DNA of 64,000 bases from VAZQ01 sp035263865 (GTDB lineage Bacteria; Pseudomonadota; Alphaproteobacteria; Rhizobiales; Xanthobacteraceae): assembly GCA_035263865.1 (NCBI GenBank), contig DATFQX010000016.1:7016-71015 (forward strand). Direction: 5' to 3'. A program made the position numbers and the translations under genes. The notes beneath the pieces are model-generated. The model did not search any database and was not told the DNA's origin. It was given only the letters and a program-made list of their open reading frames with translations. Below are positions 35,051 to 43,796 of the stretch, piece after piece (positions within the stretch are counted from its first letter, which is position 1; the number at the start of each line of letters is the position of its first letter).

Positions 35051-37468
35051 TTACACCTTGACCAGCGGCACCTTGGGCACCGAGCCGCGCGGAGACGGAC
35101 CGCCGCCTTTCGGGCCGGATGGCCTGCGGCGAGGACTACGCCGTTTGCGCTTGGCCTCGGGGATCTTTTCCGGCTTGGGCGTGACCGGACCCTCGAGATA
35201 TTCGAAGCCGAGCTTCTCGGCGCCCACTTCATCCTTCGTCAGAACCACGCGCACATGGCCGCCGGCCTTCAGCTTGCCGAACAAAACTTCGTCCGCGAGC
35301 GGCTTCTTGATGGTCTCCTGAATAAGACGCGCCATCGGCCGCGCCCCCATCTGCTCGTCATAGCCGTGCTTGATGAGCCAGTTGCTGGCCTCTTCCGAGA
35401 GCTCGATGGTGACGTCGCGGTCGCCCAGCTGCGCCTCGAGCTGCAGCACGAATTTGTCGACGACCTTGGCGATGATTTCGGGCGTGAGATGCGCAAAGGT
35501 GATGATGGCATCGAGCCGGTTGCGGAATTCCGGAGCGAACAGCCGGTTGATCGCCTCAAGATCGTCGCCTTCGCGCTTGATGCGGGTGAAACCATAAGCC
35601 TGGCGCGCGAGGTCGGCAGCGCCGGCGTTGGTGGTCATGATCAGGATCACGTTGCGGAAGTCGACCTGCTTGCCGTTGTGATCGGTGAGCTTACCGTGAT
35701 CCATGATCTGCAGCAGCACGTTGAACAGATCCGGATGCGCCTTCTCGATCTCATCGAGTAGCAGAACGCAATGCGGATGTTGATCGACGCCGTCGGTCAG
35801 CAGGCCGCCCTGGTCGAAGCCCACATAGCCGGGAGGAGCGCCGATCAGTCGCGAGACGGTGTGGCGCTCCATGTACTCCGACATGTCGAAGCGGATCATC
35901 TCGACGCCCATGGCGGTCGCAAGCTGCTTTGCCACCTCGGTCTTGCCGACACCGGTGGGACCCGAGAAGAGATAGCAGCCGATCGGCTTTTCCGGCTCGC
36001 GCAAGCCCGCGCGCGCGAGCTTGATCGAGGCAGAGAGCGCGTTGATCGCCTTGTCCTGACCGTAGACGACCTGCTTGAGCGTCTGATCGAGATGCTGCAG
36101 CACCACCGCATCGTCCTTCGATACGGTCTTCGGCGGAATGCGCGCCATGGTGGCGATGGTGGTCTCGATCTCCTTGATGCCGATGGTCTTCTTGCGCCGG
36201 CTCTCTGGCAACAGCATCTGCGCCGCCCCCGACTCGTCGATCACGTCGATCGCCTTGTCCGGCAGCCTGCGGTCATGGATGTAGCGCGCGGAGAGTTCGA
36301 CCGCCGCCTTAATCGCCTCGGAGGTGTATTTGAGCTTGTGATAATCCTCGAAATACGGTTTGAGGCCCTTGAGGATTTCGATCGTGTCCGGAACTGTCGG
36401 CTCGTTGACGTCGATCTTCTGGAAACGGCGCACCAGCGCGCGGTCCTTTTCGAAGTACTGCCGGTATTCCTTGTAGGTGGTCGAGCCGATGCAGCGCAGC
36501 GTGCCGGAGGCGAGTGCCGGCTTGAGCAGATTCGAGGCGTCCATCGCCCCGCCCGAGGTCGCGCCCGCGCCGATGACCGTGTGGATCTCGTCGATGAACA
36601 TGATCGCGCCCGGGTAGGCCTCGAGCTCCTTGATCACCTGCTTGAGCCGCTCCTCAAAATCGCCACGGTAGCGCGTGCCGGCGAGCAGCGTGCCCATGTC
36701 GAGCGCAAACACGGTTGCATTCCTGAGCACGTCGGGGACTTCGCCGTGCACAATGCGCCGCGCCAAGCCCTCGGCGATGGCGGTCTTGCCGACGCCGGCG
36801 TCGCCGACGAACAGCGGATTGTTCTTCTGCCGGCGGCACAGCACCTGGATGGTGCGGTTGATCTCATTATCGCGTCCGATCAGCGGATCGATCCTGCCTT
36901 CGCGCGCCTTCTTGTTGAGATTGATGCAATAAGCCTCGAGCGCGTCGCCCTTCTTTTTGCTGTCGTCGCCGGTCTTGGTGTCGGTATCCTCCTCCGCCCC
37001 GCGCACGGGACGCGCCTCCGACATGCCCGGCCGCTTGGCGATGCCGTGGCTGATGTAATTGACAGCGTCGTAGCGCGTCATGTCCTGCTCCTGCAGGAAA
37101 TACGCGGCATGGCTCTCGCGCTCGGCAAAAATCGCGACCAGCACATTGGCGCCGGTCACCTCCTCGCGGCCCGATGACTGCACATGAATGACGGCACGTT
37201 GGATCACGCGCTGGAACCCGGCAGTCGGCTTTGAATCATCGTTGCCGTCGCTCACCAGGTTTTCGAGCTCGCTTTCGAGATAAGCTGTCAAGCTGCGCCG
37301 CAGCTTGTCGAGATCGACGTTGCACGCGCGCATGACCGCGGCCGCGTCCTGGTCGTCGATCAGCGCGAGCAGAAGATGTTCGAGAGTGGCGTATTCGTGA
37401 TGGCGCTCATTGGCCAGCGCCAGTGCGCGGTGCAGGGACTGCTCGAGATTGCGCGAAAACGTCGGCAT
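35051..37468 (-). CDS. clpA: ATP-dependent Clp protease ATP-binding subunit ClpA
   Basis: ClpA is the hexameric AAA+ unfoldase that feeds ClpP and takes substrates from the adaptor ClpS. The 805-residue product has the N-terminal Clp repeat domain (SLHRALALANERHHEYATLEH). The first AAA+ module carries Walker A GDAGVGKTAIAEGLA and FIDEIHTVIGAG. The second has GPTGVGKTEVAKQLA and LLLDEIEKAHPD. An extra Lys/Arg/Pro/Gly-rich tail of about 45 residues follows ending VPLVKV, usual in this order but longer than in E. coli. The IGL/F-type loop that docks ClpP cannot be confirmed by eye. It follows clpS on the same strand with a gap of about 57 bases. Confidence 0.97.
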   Translation of the reverse strand: MPTFSRNLEQSLHRALALANERHHEYATLEHLLLALIDDQDAAAVMRACNVDLDKLRRSLTAYLESELENLVSDGNDDSKPTAGFQRVIQRAVIHVQSSGREEVTGANVLVAIFAERESHAAYFLQEQDMTRYDAVNYISHGIAKRPGMSEARPVRGAEEDTDTKTGDDSKKKGDALEAYCINLNKKAREGRIDPLIGRDNEINRTIQVLCRRQKNNPLFVGDAGVGKTAIAEGLARRIVHGEVPDVLRNATVFALDMGTLLAGTRYRGDFEERLKQVIKELEAYPGAIMFIDEIHTVIGAGATSGGAMDASNLLKPALASGTLRCIGSTTYKEYRQYFEKDRALVRRFQKIDVNEPTVPDTIEILKGLKPYFEDYHKLKYTSEAIKAAVELSARYIHDRRLPDKAIDVIDESGAAQMLLPESRRKKTIGIKEIETTIATMARIPPKTVSKDDAVVLQHLDQTLKQVVYGQDKAINALSASIKLARAGLREPEKPIGCYLFSGPTGVGKTEVAKQLATAMGVEMIRFDMSEYMERHTVSRLIGAPPGYVGFDQGGLLTDGVDQHPHCVLLLDEIEKAHPDLFNVLLQIMDHGKLTDHNGKQVDFRNVILIMTTNAGAADLARQAYGFTRIKREGDDLEAINRLFAPEFRNRLDAIITFAHLTPEIIAKVVDKFVLQLEAQLGDRDVTIELSEEASNWLIKHGYDEQMGARPMARLIQETIKKPLADEVLFGKLKAGGHVRVVLTKDEVGAEKLGFEYLEGPVTPKPEKIPEAKRKRRSPRRRPSGPKGGGPSPRGSVPKVPLVKV

Positions 37469-37525
37469 GTCAGCTCTCGTGACAACGAGTTATATAGCCC
37501 CGGCGTTCCTGCTTTTCCATCATCG

Positions 37526-37948
37526 CTACTTCTTTTCCATGACGCACTGCAGAGGGTGCTGGTGTTTGCGGGCGAAGTCCATGACCTGCGTCACCTTGGT
37601 CTCGGCCACCTCGTAGGTGAAGATCCCGCACTCGCCGATGCCATGCTGATGCACATGCATCATGATTCGATGGGCGGTTCCCTGGTCTTTGTTGAAGAAG
37701 CGCTCGAGCACGTGGACCACGAACTCCATCGGCGTGTAATCGTCGTTCAACAGCAGCACTCGGTAGAGACTGGGCCGCTTCGTCTCCCGCTTGGTCTTGG
37801 TAATGACCGCGGTCCCGGGCGCGCCTCCCCGCCGCTTGTGGTTGTCCTCGTCCCCCAGGCGCGGGGGCCGGCTTGCAGCGCTTGCAGTCATTGCGGTCGG
37901 TCGTGGAGTCATGGGTAGTCTGAACAAAGAGATGGCAGCTTTGGACAT
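37526..37948 (-). CDS. clpS: ATP-dependent Clp protease adaptor ClpS
   Basis: ClpS binds the N-terminal domain of ClpA and delivers N-degron substrates. The C-terminal core is unmistakable: RPSLYRVLLLNDDYTPMEFV, HVLERFFNKDQGTAHRIMMH, YEVAETKVTQVMDFARKHQH and LQCVMEKK. The N-terminus is uncertain. ATG 37948 gives 140 residues, ATG 37912 gives 128 and ATG 37894 gives 122; none has a clear ribosome binding site, and typical ClpS proteins are about 105-115 residues. The extra N-terminal stretch is low-complexity. It is upstream of clpA, the usual pairing. Confidence 0.93.
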   Translation of the reverse strand: MSKAAISLFRLPMTPRPTAMTASAASRPPRLGDEDNHKRRGGAPGTAVITKTKRETKRPSLYRVLLLNDDYTPMEFVVHVLERFFNKDQGTAHRIMMHVHQHGIGECGIFTYEVAETKVTQVMDFARKHQHPLQCVMEKK

Positions 37949-38554
37949 CGCTGCATCATAATAGGGACAGCGCCGGGCCGGTTCCAGATCGCGTATGTCC
38001 GCGAATCGTCGGGAATTTTGATGCATTTCATTCTGCAATCCCGTGCCGGAGCGTCCCTGCCGCGTCAATCGACGGACTCAATTGCGGACAATTCGGGGCG
38101 AATTCATCGGAAATCTGCGGATTTCTCGCGCAACCACCCTCGCGAATCCGTGATCTGCGATGGACTCCCCGCGCCACGCCTTCGCCGCCAGGCTGCGCGA
38201 CGCAACTTTCTGGCCTCGCTTTGCGTTTTTCCTTATCGCGCGCACGTGCAGGCCCCTGTCGACGCTCAAATGGAGGATATTCGAGCACGGCCAGGCCGCC
38301 GGGCGGGTTGGCCGCGGCTGTGAACGCGGTCAGAAATGATATTTCGGCCTCCGGCGCGCAACTCTGCGTGGGTGATGCCGACTTACGCAGGATGACTTGT
38401 CGGCGCAGCGGCCATTCGCGGGATCATGTCCTGGGCGCGTTCACAACACGCATCGATCACGCCGGCCTCGCTGCGAGGGGGACATGCGCGATAGCGGCGT
38501 GCGCCCTCGGGGATGATGCAGCAGTGCGATGCTGTAACAACGTAAGGACCGCAG
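37949..38554. other. about 600-base region between clpS and the phasin terminator with no convincing gene
   Basis: Both strands were read. Open frames exist (for example a 59-codon plus-strand frame from ATG 38160), but none has a ribosome binding site, a recognised domain or a signal peptide. The region should contain the clpS promoter. Confidence 0.5.
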
Positions 38555-38584
38555 AAAAACAAAGCCCGGCCAGGCAGCCGGGCT
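38555..38584 (-). terminator. Rho-independent terminator of the phasin gene
   Basis: On the minus strand the hairpin AGCCCGGCTGCC / GGCCGGGCTT is followed by TTGTTTTT. It starts 26 bases after the phasin stop codon. Confidence 0.8.
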
Positions 38585-38609
38585 CGTTCGTCTGCGCCGC
38601 AGCGAGAAA

Positions 38610-38948
38610 TTACTTCGCCGAGGCGACCTTGCCGAACTGGGCCTCGAACGGCTTGTAGGCCTCTCGGGCAAGATCGGCGTAAAGTTCACCGAGCTTCGTC
38701 GCCTCAGCCACAAAGCTCTCATACGAGGTCTTCGCGTACTCGCTCTGAACCTCGATCGCCTTTTCGAACGACTTCGCACCGATGAGTTTCTCGGTCGCGG
38801 CCGCCGTTTGCTCGAACAGCGTCTTGGAATAATCCGCGATCTCGACCGTAATCGCTTGCAGACTCTTCGAGAGCGCGCCCAGCGACTTCACCGTCGCGTC
38901 GACGTTGTCTTTACCCAGCTTCTGAATGTCGTCGATATTCTTGACCAT
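38610..38948 (-). CDS. phasin family protein
   Basis: Phasins coat polyhydroxyalkanoate granules in the cytoplasm. The 112-residue protein is almost wholly helical and amphipathic, with the typical pattern VDATVKSLGALSKSLQAI and YSKTLFEQTAAATEKLIG. FEKAIEVQSEYAKTSYESFV and REAYKPFEAQFGKV follow. The ATG at 38948 has GGGAGAGG upstream. Two TGCRYTGCA-like sites lie 83-124 bases upstream (39031-39042 and 39061-39072). They match the binding consensus I recall for PhaR of Bradyrhizobium, so PHA-dependent control is likely. A Rho-independent terminator follows, so the gene is monocistronic. Confidence 0.88.
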   Translation of the reverse strand: MVKNIDDIQKLGKDNVDATVKSLGALSKSLQAITVEIADYSKTLFEQTAAATEKLIGAKSFEKAIEVQSEYAKTSYESFVAEATKLGELYADLAREAYKPFEAQFGKVASAK

Positions 38949-39030
38949 CTTACCTCTCCCGGCAGCGTCGCCGATTGTGTGTGACCTTCGCACCAGTCTC
39001 CAGCAGCTCGCCGGATTAGTTCAGATATAT

Positions 39031-39072
39031 TGCACTGCACAAAAATGTCAAGAATTTTTTTGCGCTGCAATA
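39031..39072. promoter_or_regulatory. probable PhaR (PHA-responsive repressor) binding sites upstream of the phasin gene
   Basis: TGCACTGCACAA (39031-39042) fits the PhaR consensus TGCRNYGCASMA that I recall for Bradyrhizobium diazoefficiens in every position. TGCGCTGCAATA (39061-39072), 30 bases further from the gene, fits all but two positions. PhaR is a repressor displaced by PHA. The spacing of about three helical turns and the phasin target support the call. Confidence 0.55.
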
Positions 39073-39314
39073 TGACAGCCCGATCCGCGGCTTAACGGAT
39101 TTGCAATCGGCCTCGCCCTAGGATTGCCGCGTGCCGCTCGGGCGGCAGAGCCATCCGCCGTCTGGTTGGAAATCAGAGGCAGGGGGAGGCCAAAAAGGTC
39201 GGAAAAACTTCAGAAAACCGCCCATTTTGACTCATCCAATCGCTTTGCCTCGGCACGACAGGGGTGTCAGCGCTTCGTACGAAGCGCGAAGGGGACGAGG
39301 ACGGGGGAAATACC

Positions 39315-41288
39315 ATGCTGCGGATCCGGACCGGAGCCCGTGATGGGCTTCGTTGGGGTGCGTTCGGTTTTGTCGCTGTCGTTCTCACGCTAACAAACAG
39401 TGCCATCTACGCGGCGCCTTACGCCGATATTGTCGTCGACGCCAATTCCGGCGCTGTCCTGCACGCCACCAATCCTGACGCATCCAGGCATCCGGCCTCC
39501 CTCACCAAAATCATGACGCTCTACCTGCTCTTCGAGCAGCTCGAGGCCGGCAAACTCAAGCTCGACAGTGCGCTCAAGGTATCGAGCGAAGCCGCGGGAC
39601 AGGATCCGACTAAGCTGGGCCTCAAGCCCGGCAGCACGCTCGCGGTCGAAGACGCGATCAAGGGCATGGTGACGCGTTCGGCTAACGACGCCGCCGTCGT
39701 GGTGGCCGAGGCGATCGCGGGAAGCGAGAGCGGCTTCGCCAAGCTGATGACGCGCGAGGCGCAGGCGCTCGGCATGAAGGGCACGGTCTACAAGAACGCG
39801 TCCGGCTTGCCCAATGACGACCAAGTGACGACCGCACGCGATCAATCCATTCTCGGGCGCGCCATTCAGGAACGCTTCCCCCGCTACTACAAATATTTTT
39901 CCATCCGCTCGTTCACCTTCCGCGGCCAATCCATCGCCAACCACAATCATCTGCTCGGAAAGGTCGAGGGCGTCGACGGCATCAAGACCGGATACATCGG
40001 CGCCTCCGGATTCAACCTGGTGACCTCGGTACACCGCGGCAATCGCTATCTCGTCGCCGTGGTCATGGGCGGCAGCAGCGGCGCGAGCCGCGACGCGCGC
40101 ATGCGCGAGCTGATCAACGAGAAGATCGCGCAAGCTTCGGTCAAACGTACGTCAACGATGCTTGCCGAGGCCGCCGAGCGGCCAGCGCCCGAGGCGGTCG
40201 TTGCGAGCAAGCCGGAGCGCAAGCCCGAGCCGATGGTCGTGACCAGGACCGAGTCAAACGCAGAGCCAAAAGTTGTCGTGAAAGCGGAACCGAAACCCGA
40301 TGTGGCTACCAAGACCGAAGCCACAGCGCAGCCAAAGGCAAAGGTCGAGCCGCGGTTTGCCGTCGCCAGCGCAATCAGCATGCCTGTGCGCTTCAGTTCG
40401 GCCGGGGCAGCACCGGAAGGTGCGCATCCCGAGCCAGTTGCAACGCTCACGCAAGCGCGCGTCGTCATCGGCTCAACCGAACCGATCCAGCCCGTGCTCG
40501 TCAAAACGGTCGCGGTCAGGGCCGGGACCAAGAGCGCCCCCGCCCCCTTGCGGGTCGCGTCACCAGCCCCTAAGCCAATTGCTGGCGTCGCGCCGGCCGT
40601 GCCTGCGGGGGCGGCCGAGCCCGAGGCCGTAGAGCCAAGTCCTGTGGCTGCAGCGGTTGCGGAAACCGCGCCGCCGCCCGCGCGGTCAGCGATCAAGCCT
40701 GACCCAGCGCCCGCAACGGCGGAGGCGGCAAAATCAGAGCCCGCGCCGCAAGCCCCGGCCACGCCTGTGAAAGCGGAAGCGACACCATCCATCCCAACGC
40801 CGGCCGCGAAGCCTGAGCCGTCCGCATCGGCCGTTGCGACGAAACCTGATGCCGCGCCAGCAGTGGAGCCGCCGGCTGAACCCGCCGCTGCGCAGAAGCT
40901 GCAATCCGCGACTGCGACCACGGCTGCGGCCGCGCCAAAGCCGCAGACAGCGCAGCCCGTTGCCGGCACGAGCGCCGCAATCGCCGCACCCGCCAAACCA
41001 GCAGCGCCGGCAACAAAACCCGCCGTGCAGGCGGCAAAGCACCGCCCAGGCTGGATGATTCAGGTCGGCGCGTACCCCGCCGAGCAAGCTGCCAAGCAAC
41101 GCCTCTCAACCGTCCAAAGCAAGGCGTCCAAAATGCTGACAGGCGCCGAAGCCTTCACCGAAACAGTGGATAAGGGAGGCACCACCTATTATCGCGCCCG
41201 CTTTGCCGGCCTCGACAAGGACAAGGCGGAAGCGACCTGCAAATACCTCAAGAAAAACGACGTCGAGTGCGTGACCATCAAGAACTGA
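39315..41288 (+). CDS. D-alanyl-D-alanine carboxypeptidase (DacF/PBP5 type) with C-terminal SPOR domain
   Basis: This is a penicillin-binding serine peptidase acting on the peptidoglycan in the periplasm. The 657-residue protein has a signal sequence (residues about 10-35, ending YAA) and the catalytic motifs SLTK (in PASLTKIM), SAN (in TRSANDAA) and KTG (in GIKTGYIG). After about residue 290 comes a 280-residue linker very rich in Ala, Pro, Lys and Val. The last 75 residues form a SPOR domain (MIQVGAYPAEQAAKQRLSTV) that binds glycan strands lacking stem peptides at the septum. The ATG at 39315 has GGGGGAA upstream. The combination with SPOR suggests action at division sites. It is monocistronic. 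Confidence 0.93.
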   Translation: MLRIRTGARDGLRWGAFGFVAVVLTLTNSAIYAAPYADIVVDANSGAVLHATNPDASRHPASLTKIMTLYLLFEQLEAGKLKLDSALKVSSEAAGQDPTKLGLKPGSTLAVEDAIKGMVTRSANDAAVVVAEAIAGSESGFAKLMTREAQALGMKGTVYKNASGLPNDDQVTTARDQSILGRAIQERFPRYYKYFSIRSFTFRGQSIANHNHLLGKVEGVDGIKTGYIGASGFNLVTSVHRGNRYLVAVVMGGSSGASRDARMRELINEKIAQASVKRTSTMLAEAAERPAPEAVVASKPERKPEPMVVTRTESNAEPKVVVKAEPKPDVATKTEATAQPKAKVEPRFAVASAISMPVRFSSAGAAPEGAHPEPVATLTQARVVIGSTEPIQPVLVKTVAVRAGTKSAPAPLRVASPAPKPIAGVAPAVPAGAAEPEAVEPSPVAAAVAETAPPPARSAIKPDPAPATAEAAKSEPAPQAPATPVKAEATPSIPTPAAKPEPSASAVATKPDAAPAVEPPAEPAAAQKLQSATATTAAAAPKPQTAQPVAGTSAAIAAPAKPAAPATKPAVQAAKHRPGWMIQVGAYPAEQAAKQRLSTVQSKASKMLTGAEAFTETVDKGGTTYYRARFAGLDKDKAEATCKYLKKNDVECVTIKN

Positions 41289-41326
41289 CGTCGAACGAAG
41301 AACGGGACGCCGCGTCGCACAGGAGT

Positions 41327-42034
41327 TCAGCGATGGCGGCGCAAAAGCACGTCCTTGGCTTCGTTCACGCGGGCTGCGAGATACGTCGAGCCCCCTTGAT
41401 CGGGATGCAGTTTCTTCATGAGCGCGCGGTGTGCGCGCCCGATATCCTCCGCGCTCGCCCCCGGTTGCACGCCAAGGATGTGATAGGCCTCCTCCTCCGT
41501 CATTTTGCCGCTGCGCCACGACTTGCGATCCGCGTCTGGTGCCGCATCAGCTTGCGCGTGTTCACGCCAGCGTGGCTCCCGGCGGTCGAGATACGCCATC
41601 AGTAGCGCACGGCTTTCCTCGTCAATGTCGGTGAGAAAGCCAGTGAGCGTGGCAATGTCGAGCGCGTCGAGCATGGCTCCTTCATGTCGTCCCGCGAGAA
41701 TGCGCCCGCGCATCGCGCCGCTGTCGTGATCGAGCTCCATCTCGACGAAAGCCGAGCGCACCCGCGACACCTGACCGGCGCTCTTGTTGGTGCGCGCGGC
41801 AAGGCCGGGCATGCTCCACGGCAGCCAGCCAAGCAGCCCGAGCCCGGTCAGGCCGAGCGGAATAGCAATATCGAGGCGCCCGCGGACCCCGAGCACGCCC
41901 GCGACGGCGAGGGCGCCCAAGCCGCCTCCCGTTTTCAGCACCGCGGCAGCGGTCTGCGGGTTGACCTTGGTGAAGGCATTGAGCGCCCACAGCAGCAGCG
42001 CCAGCACGACGAGGCCGAAAACGATAGTGGCCAT
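41327..42034 (-). CDS. membrane-anchored DnaJ-domain protein
   Basis: The 235-residue protein begins with one or two hydrophobic helices (MATIVFGLVVLALLLWALNA and AVAGVLGV) and a further apolar stretch near 60-75. The last 60 residues form a J domain: EEEAYHILGVQPGASAEDIG, then MKKLHPDQGGS with the HPD tripeptide. J domains recruit DnaK/Hsp70, so it probably brings DnaK to the inner membrane. The start codon directly follows the stop of the upstream VWA-like gene (TAAATG), so the two are translationally coupled. Confidence 0.88.
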   Translation of the reverse strand: MATIVFGLVVLALLLWALNAFTKVNPQTAAAVLKTGGGLGALAVAGVLGVRGRLDIAIPLGLTGLGLLGWLPWSMPGLAARTNKSAGQVSRVRSAFVEMELDHDSGAMRGRILAGRHEGAMLDALDIATLTGFLTDIDEESRALLMAYLDRREPRWREHAQADAAPDADRKSWRSGKMTEEEAYHILGVQPGASAEDIGRAHRALMKKLHPDQGGSTYLAARVNEAKDVLLRRHR

Positions 42035-42772
42035 TTACGGCCTCATCTGCTCGAGCAGCTTCGTGGCGCCGCTCTGCCGCCGCGCCGAGAGATCAGCGAG
42101 CGCACGCAGGCCGCCTGCCGCATAGGCCGCCGCGGCGCGCAACAGCTCTGCCAGTTGATGCGCCGCGCCGGGATCGAAACGGCAATAGGCGCCACGCGTC
42201 AGGCGGGCGATTTCGCGAAAGGCCTGCTCGGTGATGGCATCGAAGCCCTCCTGGAACATGAAGGCGGGCACGCCGAGAAGCCCGAGTTCTCCGGCCGTAT
42301 GACAGAGATCGTCGAGCTTCTCTTCCATGGCATCGCCGACGAAGACGAGGGTTTGCACCTTTGCACCTTGCGCCTCGCGCTTGGCATGGGCGAGAATCTT
42401 GCCGAGCTGCGTGTGGCCGCCCCGGCATTCGATGCGCTCCATCAGCGTGCCGAGCCGCTGCGCATGCGATACCCAACGCGAGGCGCGACACTCGCCGAGG
42501 CCGCGGTAATAGACCAGCTGCACGTCCAGCCCGCCGATCGCCGCCGCCTCGCGAAACATGTCGGCTTGCAGCCGACAGGCCGTGTCCCAGGTGGGCTGGC
42601 GACTCATGGTCGCGTCGAGCGCGAAGATGAGGCGGCCCCGCCGGCCAGGCTGGGTTGTCGGCGCGAGCTCCTTCACGCGGCTGAGAAAAGCGTCGATCTC
42701 GGCGCGTGTGGCGCTTGCCGCCGGGGCACGGCCGCGATCGGTTGCTGGCCGGTCAGAGCGATCATTGGCCAT
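42035..42772 (-). CDS. VWA-domain-like protein
   Basis: The 245-residue protein resembles von Willebrand factor A folds: RLIFALDATMSRQPTWDTA (strand plus a D-x-T-x-S-like metal site), LDVQLVYYRG, and GGHTQLGKILAHA followed by TLVFVGDAMEEKLDDL. No signal peptide is present, so it is cytoplasmic. It stops at the base before the DnaJ-domain gene starts. Such VWA-DnaJ pairs occur in other Hyphomicrobiales, but the task of the pair is unknown to me. Confidence 0.8.
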   Translation of the reverse strand: MANDRSDRPATDRGRAPAASATRAEIDAFLSRVKELAPTTQPGRRGRLIFALDATMSRQPTWDTACRLQADMFREAAAIGGLDVQLVYYRGLGECRASRWVSHAQRLGTLMERIECRGGHTQLGKILAHAKREAQGAKVQTLVFVGDAMEEKLDDLCHTAGELGLLGVPAFMFQEGFDAITEQAFREIARLTRGAYCRFDPGAAHQLAELLRAAAAYAAGGLRALADLSARRQSGATKLLEQMRP

Positions 42773-42950
42773 GGCAGCAGAGCTTCAATCAGCTGTAGAC
42801 TCGCCCATTAAGGTGGCCATATCTCCTCTCCGGTGCAATGCCCCAGCCGCGGCATGCGCAACCCAGCACGGACGAGACGCCCACGTGGCCTCCCAGGCGC
42901 GGCTTTGCTAATTTGCGCGCCGCTCTGCCGTCCCAGCCAAACTGCGCCCC

Positions 42951-43796
42951 ATGGCCATTCGAATCGTGCGCACGCTGTCCACACTGCGCCGCGCCGTGGC
43001 TCGCTGGCGTGCCCGCGGCGAGCGTATCGCGCTGGTGCCGACCATGGGCGCGCTCCACGGCGGTCATCTCGCGCTGGTGCGCGCCGCGCGCCGGCGCGCG
43101 CAACGCGTGATCGTTTCCATCTTCGTCAATCCCGCGCAGTTTGCGCCGAGTGAGGACTTTGCCAGCTATCCGCGATACTTCGAGACCGACGTTCGCATGC
43201 TCGGCGAGCTAGCCGTCGACCTTGTTTGGGCGCCGGCCGCAGCGGTGATGTACCCGCCCCGCTTTGTCACCCGCGTCCTCCCGGAGGGACCCGCGACCGC
43301 CGGACTTGAGGACAAGTTTCGCCCGCATTTCTTTTCCGGCGTTGCCACGGTGGTGGCGAAACTGCTGATCCAATGCACGCCCGACTTCGCGATGTTCGGC
43401 GAAAAAGACTACCAGCAGCTCAAAGTGGTGACTCGACTGGTCAAGGATCTCGATCTGCCCGTGAAGATTGTTCCGGTTGCCACCGTGCGCGAGCCGGACG
43501 GTCTCGCCTTGTCCTCGCGCAACGGCTATCTCTCAGCCAGCGAACGGGCCGCGGCGTCCACGCTTTACCGGGTACTTAAGGAGTGCGCCGACAAGATGGC
43601 GCGCGGCGAACTCCTTGCGCGCGTTATCGACGCGGGCATCGACGCCATCGAGCGTGCCGGATTTGCGCTCGATTATCTGGAAGCCCGCCACGCCGAGACG
43701 CTCGAGCCTGTCTCCTCGGTCAAGGACGGGCCAATCCGGCTGCTGGTCGCCGCTCGAATCGGCAAGACGCGGCTGATCGACAATGTTGCGGCATGA
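42951..43796 (+). CDS. panC: pantothenate synthetase
   Basis: PanC joins pantoate and beta-alanine with ATP, giving pantothenate, the precursor of coenzyme A. The 281-residue product contains VPTMGALHGGHLALVRAAR (HxGH-type nucleotide motif), IFVNPAQFAPSEDF and KDYQQLKVVTRLVKDLDL. VPVATVREPDGLALSSRNGYL follows, with the KMSKS-like Ser-Arg-Asn. Length is normal. The stop abuts that of the convergent EamA gene. Confidence 0.96.
   Translation: MAIRIVRTLSTLRRAVARWRARGERIALVPTMGALHGGHLALVRAARRRAQRVIVSIFVNPAQFAPSEDFASYPRYFETDVRMLGELAVDLVWAPAAAVMYPPRFVTRVLPEGPATAGLEDKFRPHFFSGVATVVAKLLIQCTPDFAMFGEKDYQQLKVVTRLVKDLDLPVKIVPVATVREPDGLALSSRNGYLSASERAAASTLYRVLKECADKMARGELLARVIDAGIDAIERAGFALDYLEARHAETLEPVSSVKDGPIRLLVAARIGKTRLIDNVAA

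Noticed and set aside
35771..37177. Plus-strand open frame of 468 codons opposite clpA
   Set aside because: Antisense shadow; composition and lack of motifs argue against coding.
38160..38340. Short plus-strand frame of about 59 codons between clpS and the phasin gene
   Set aside because: Has a slightly hydrophobic centre but no ribosome binding site, signal peptide or recognised family.
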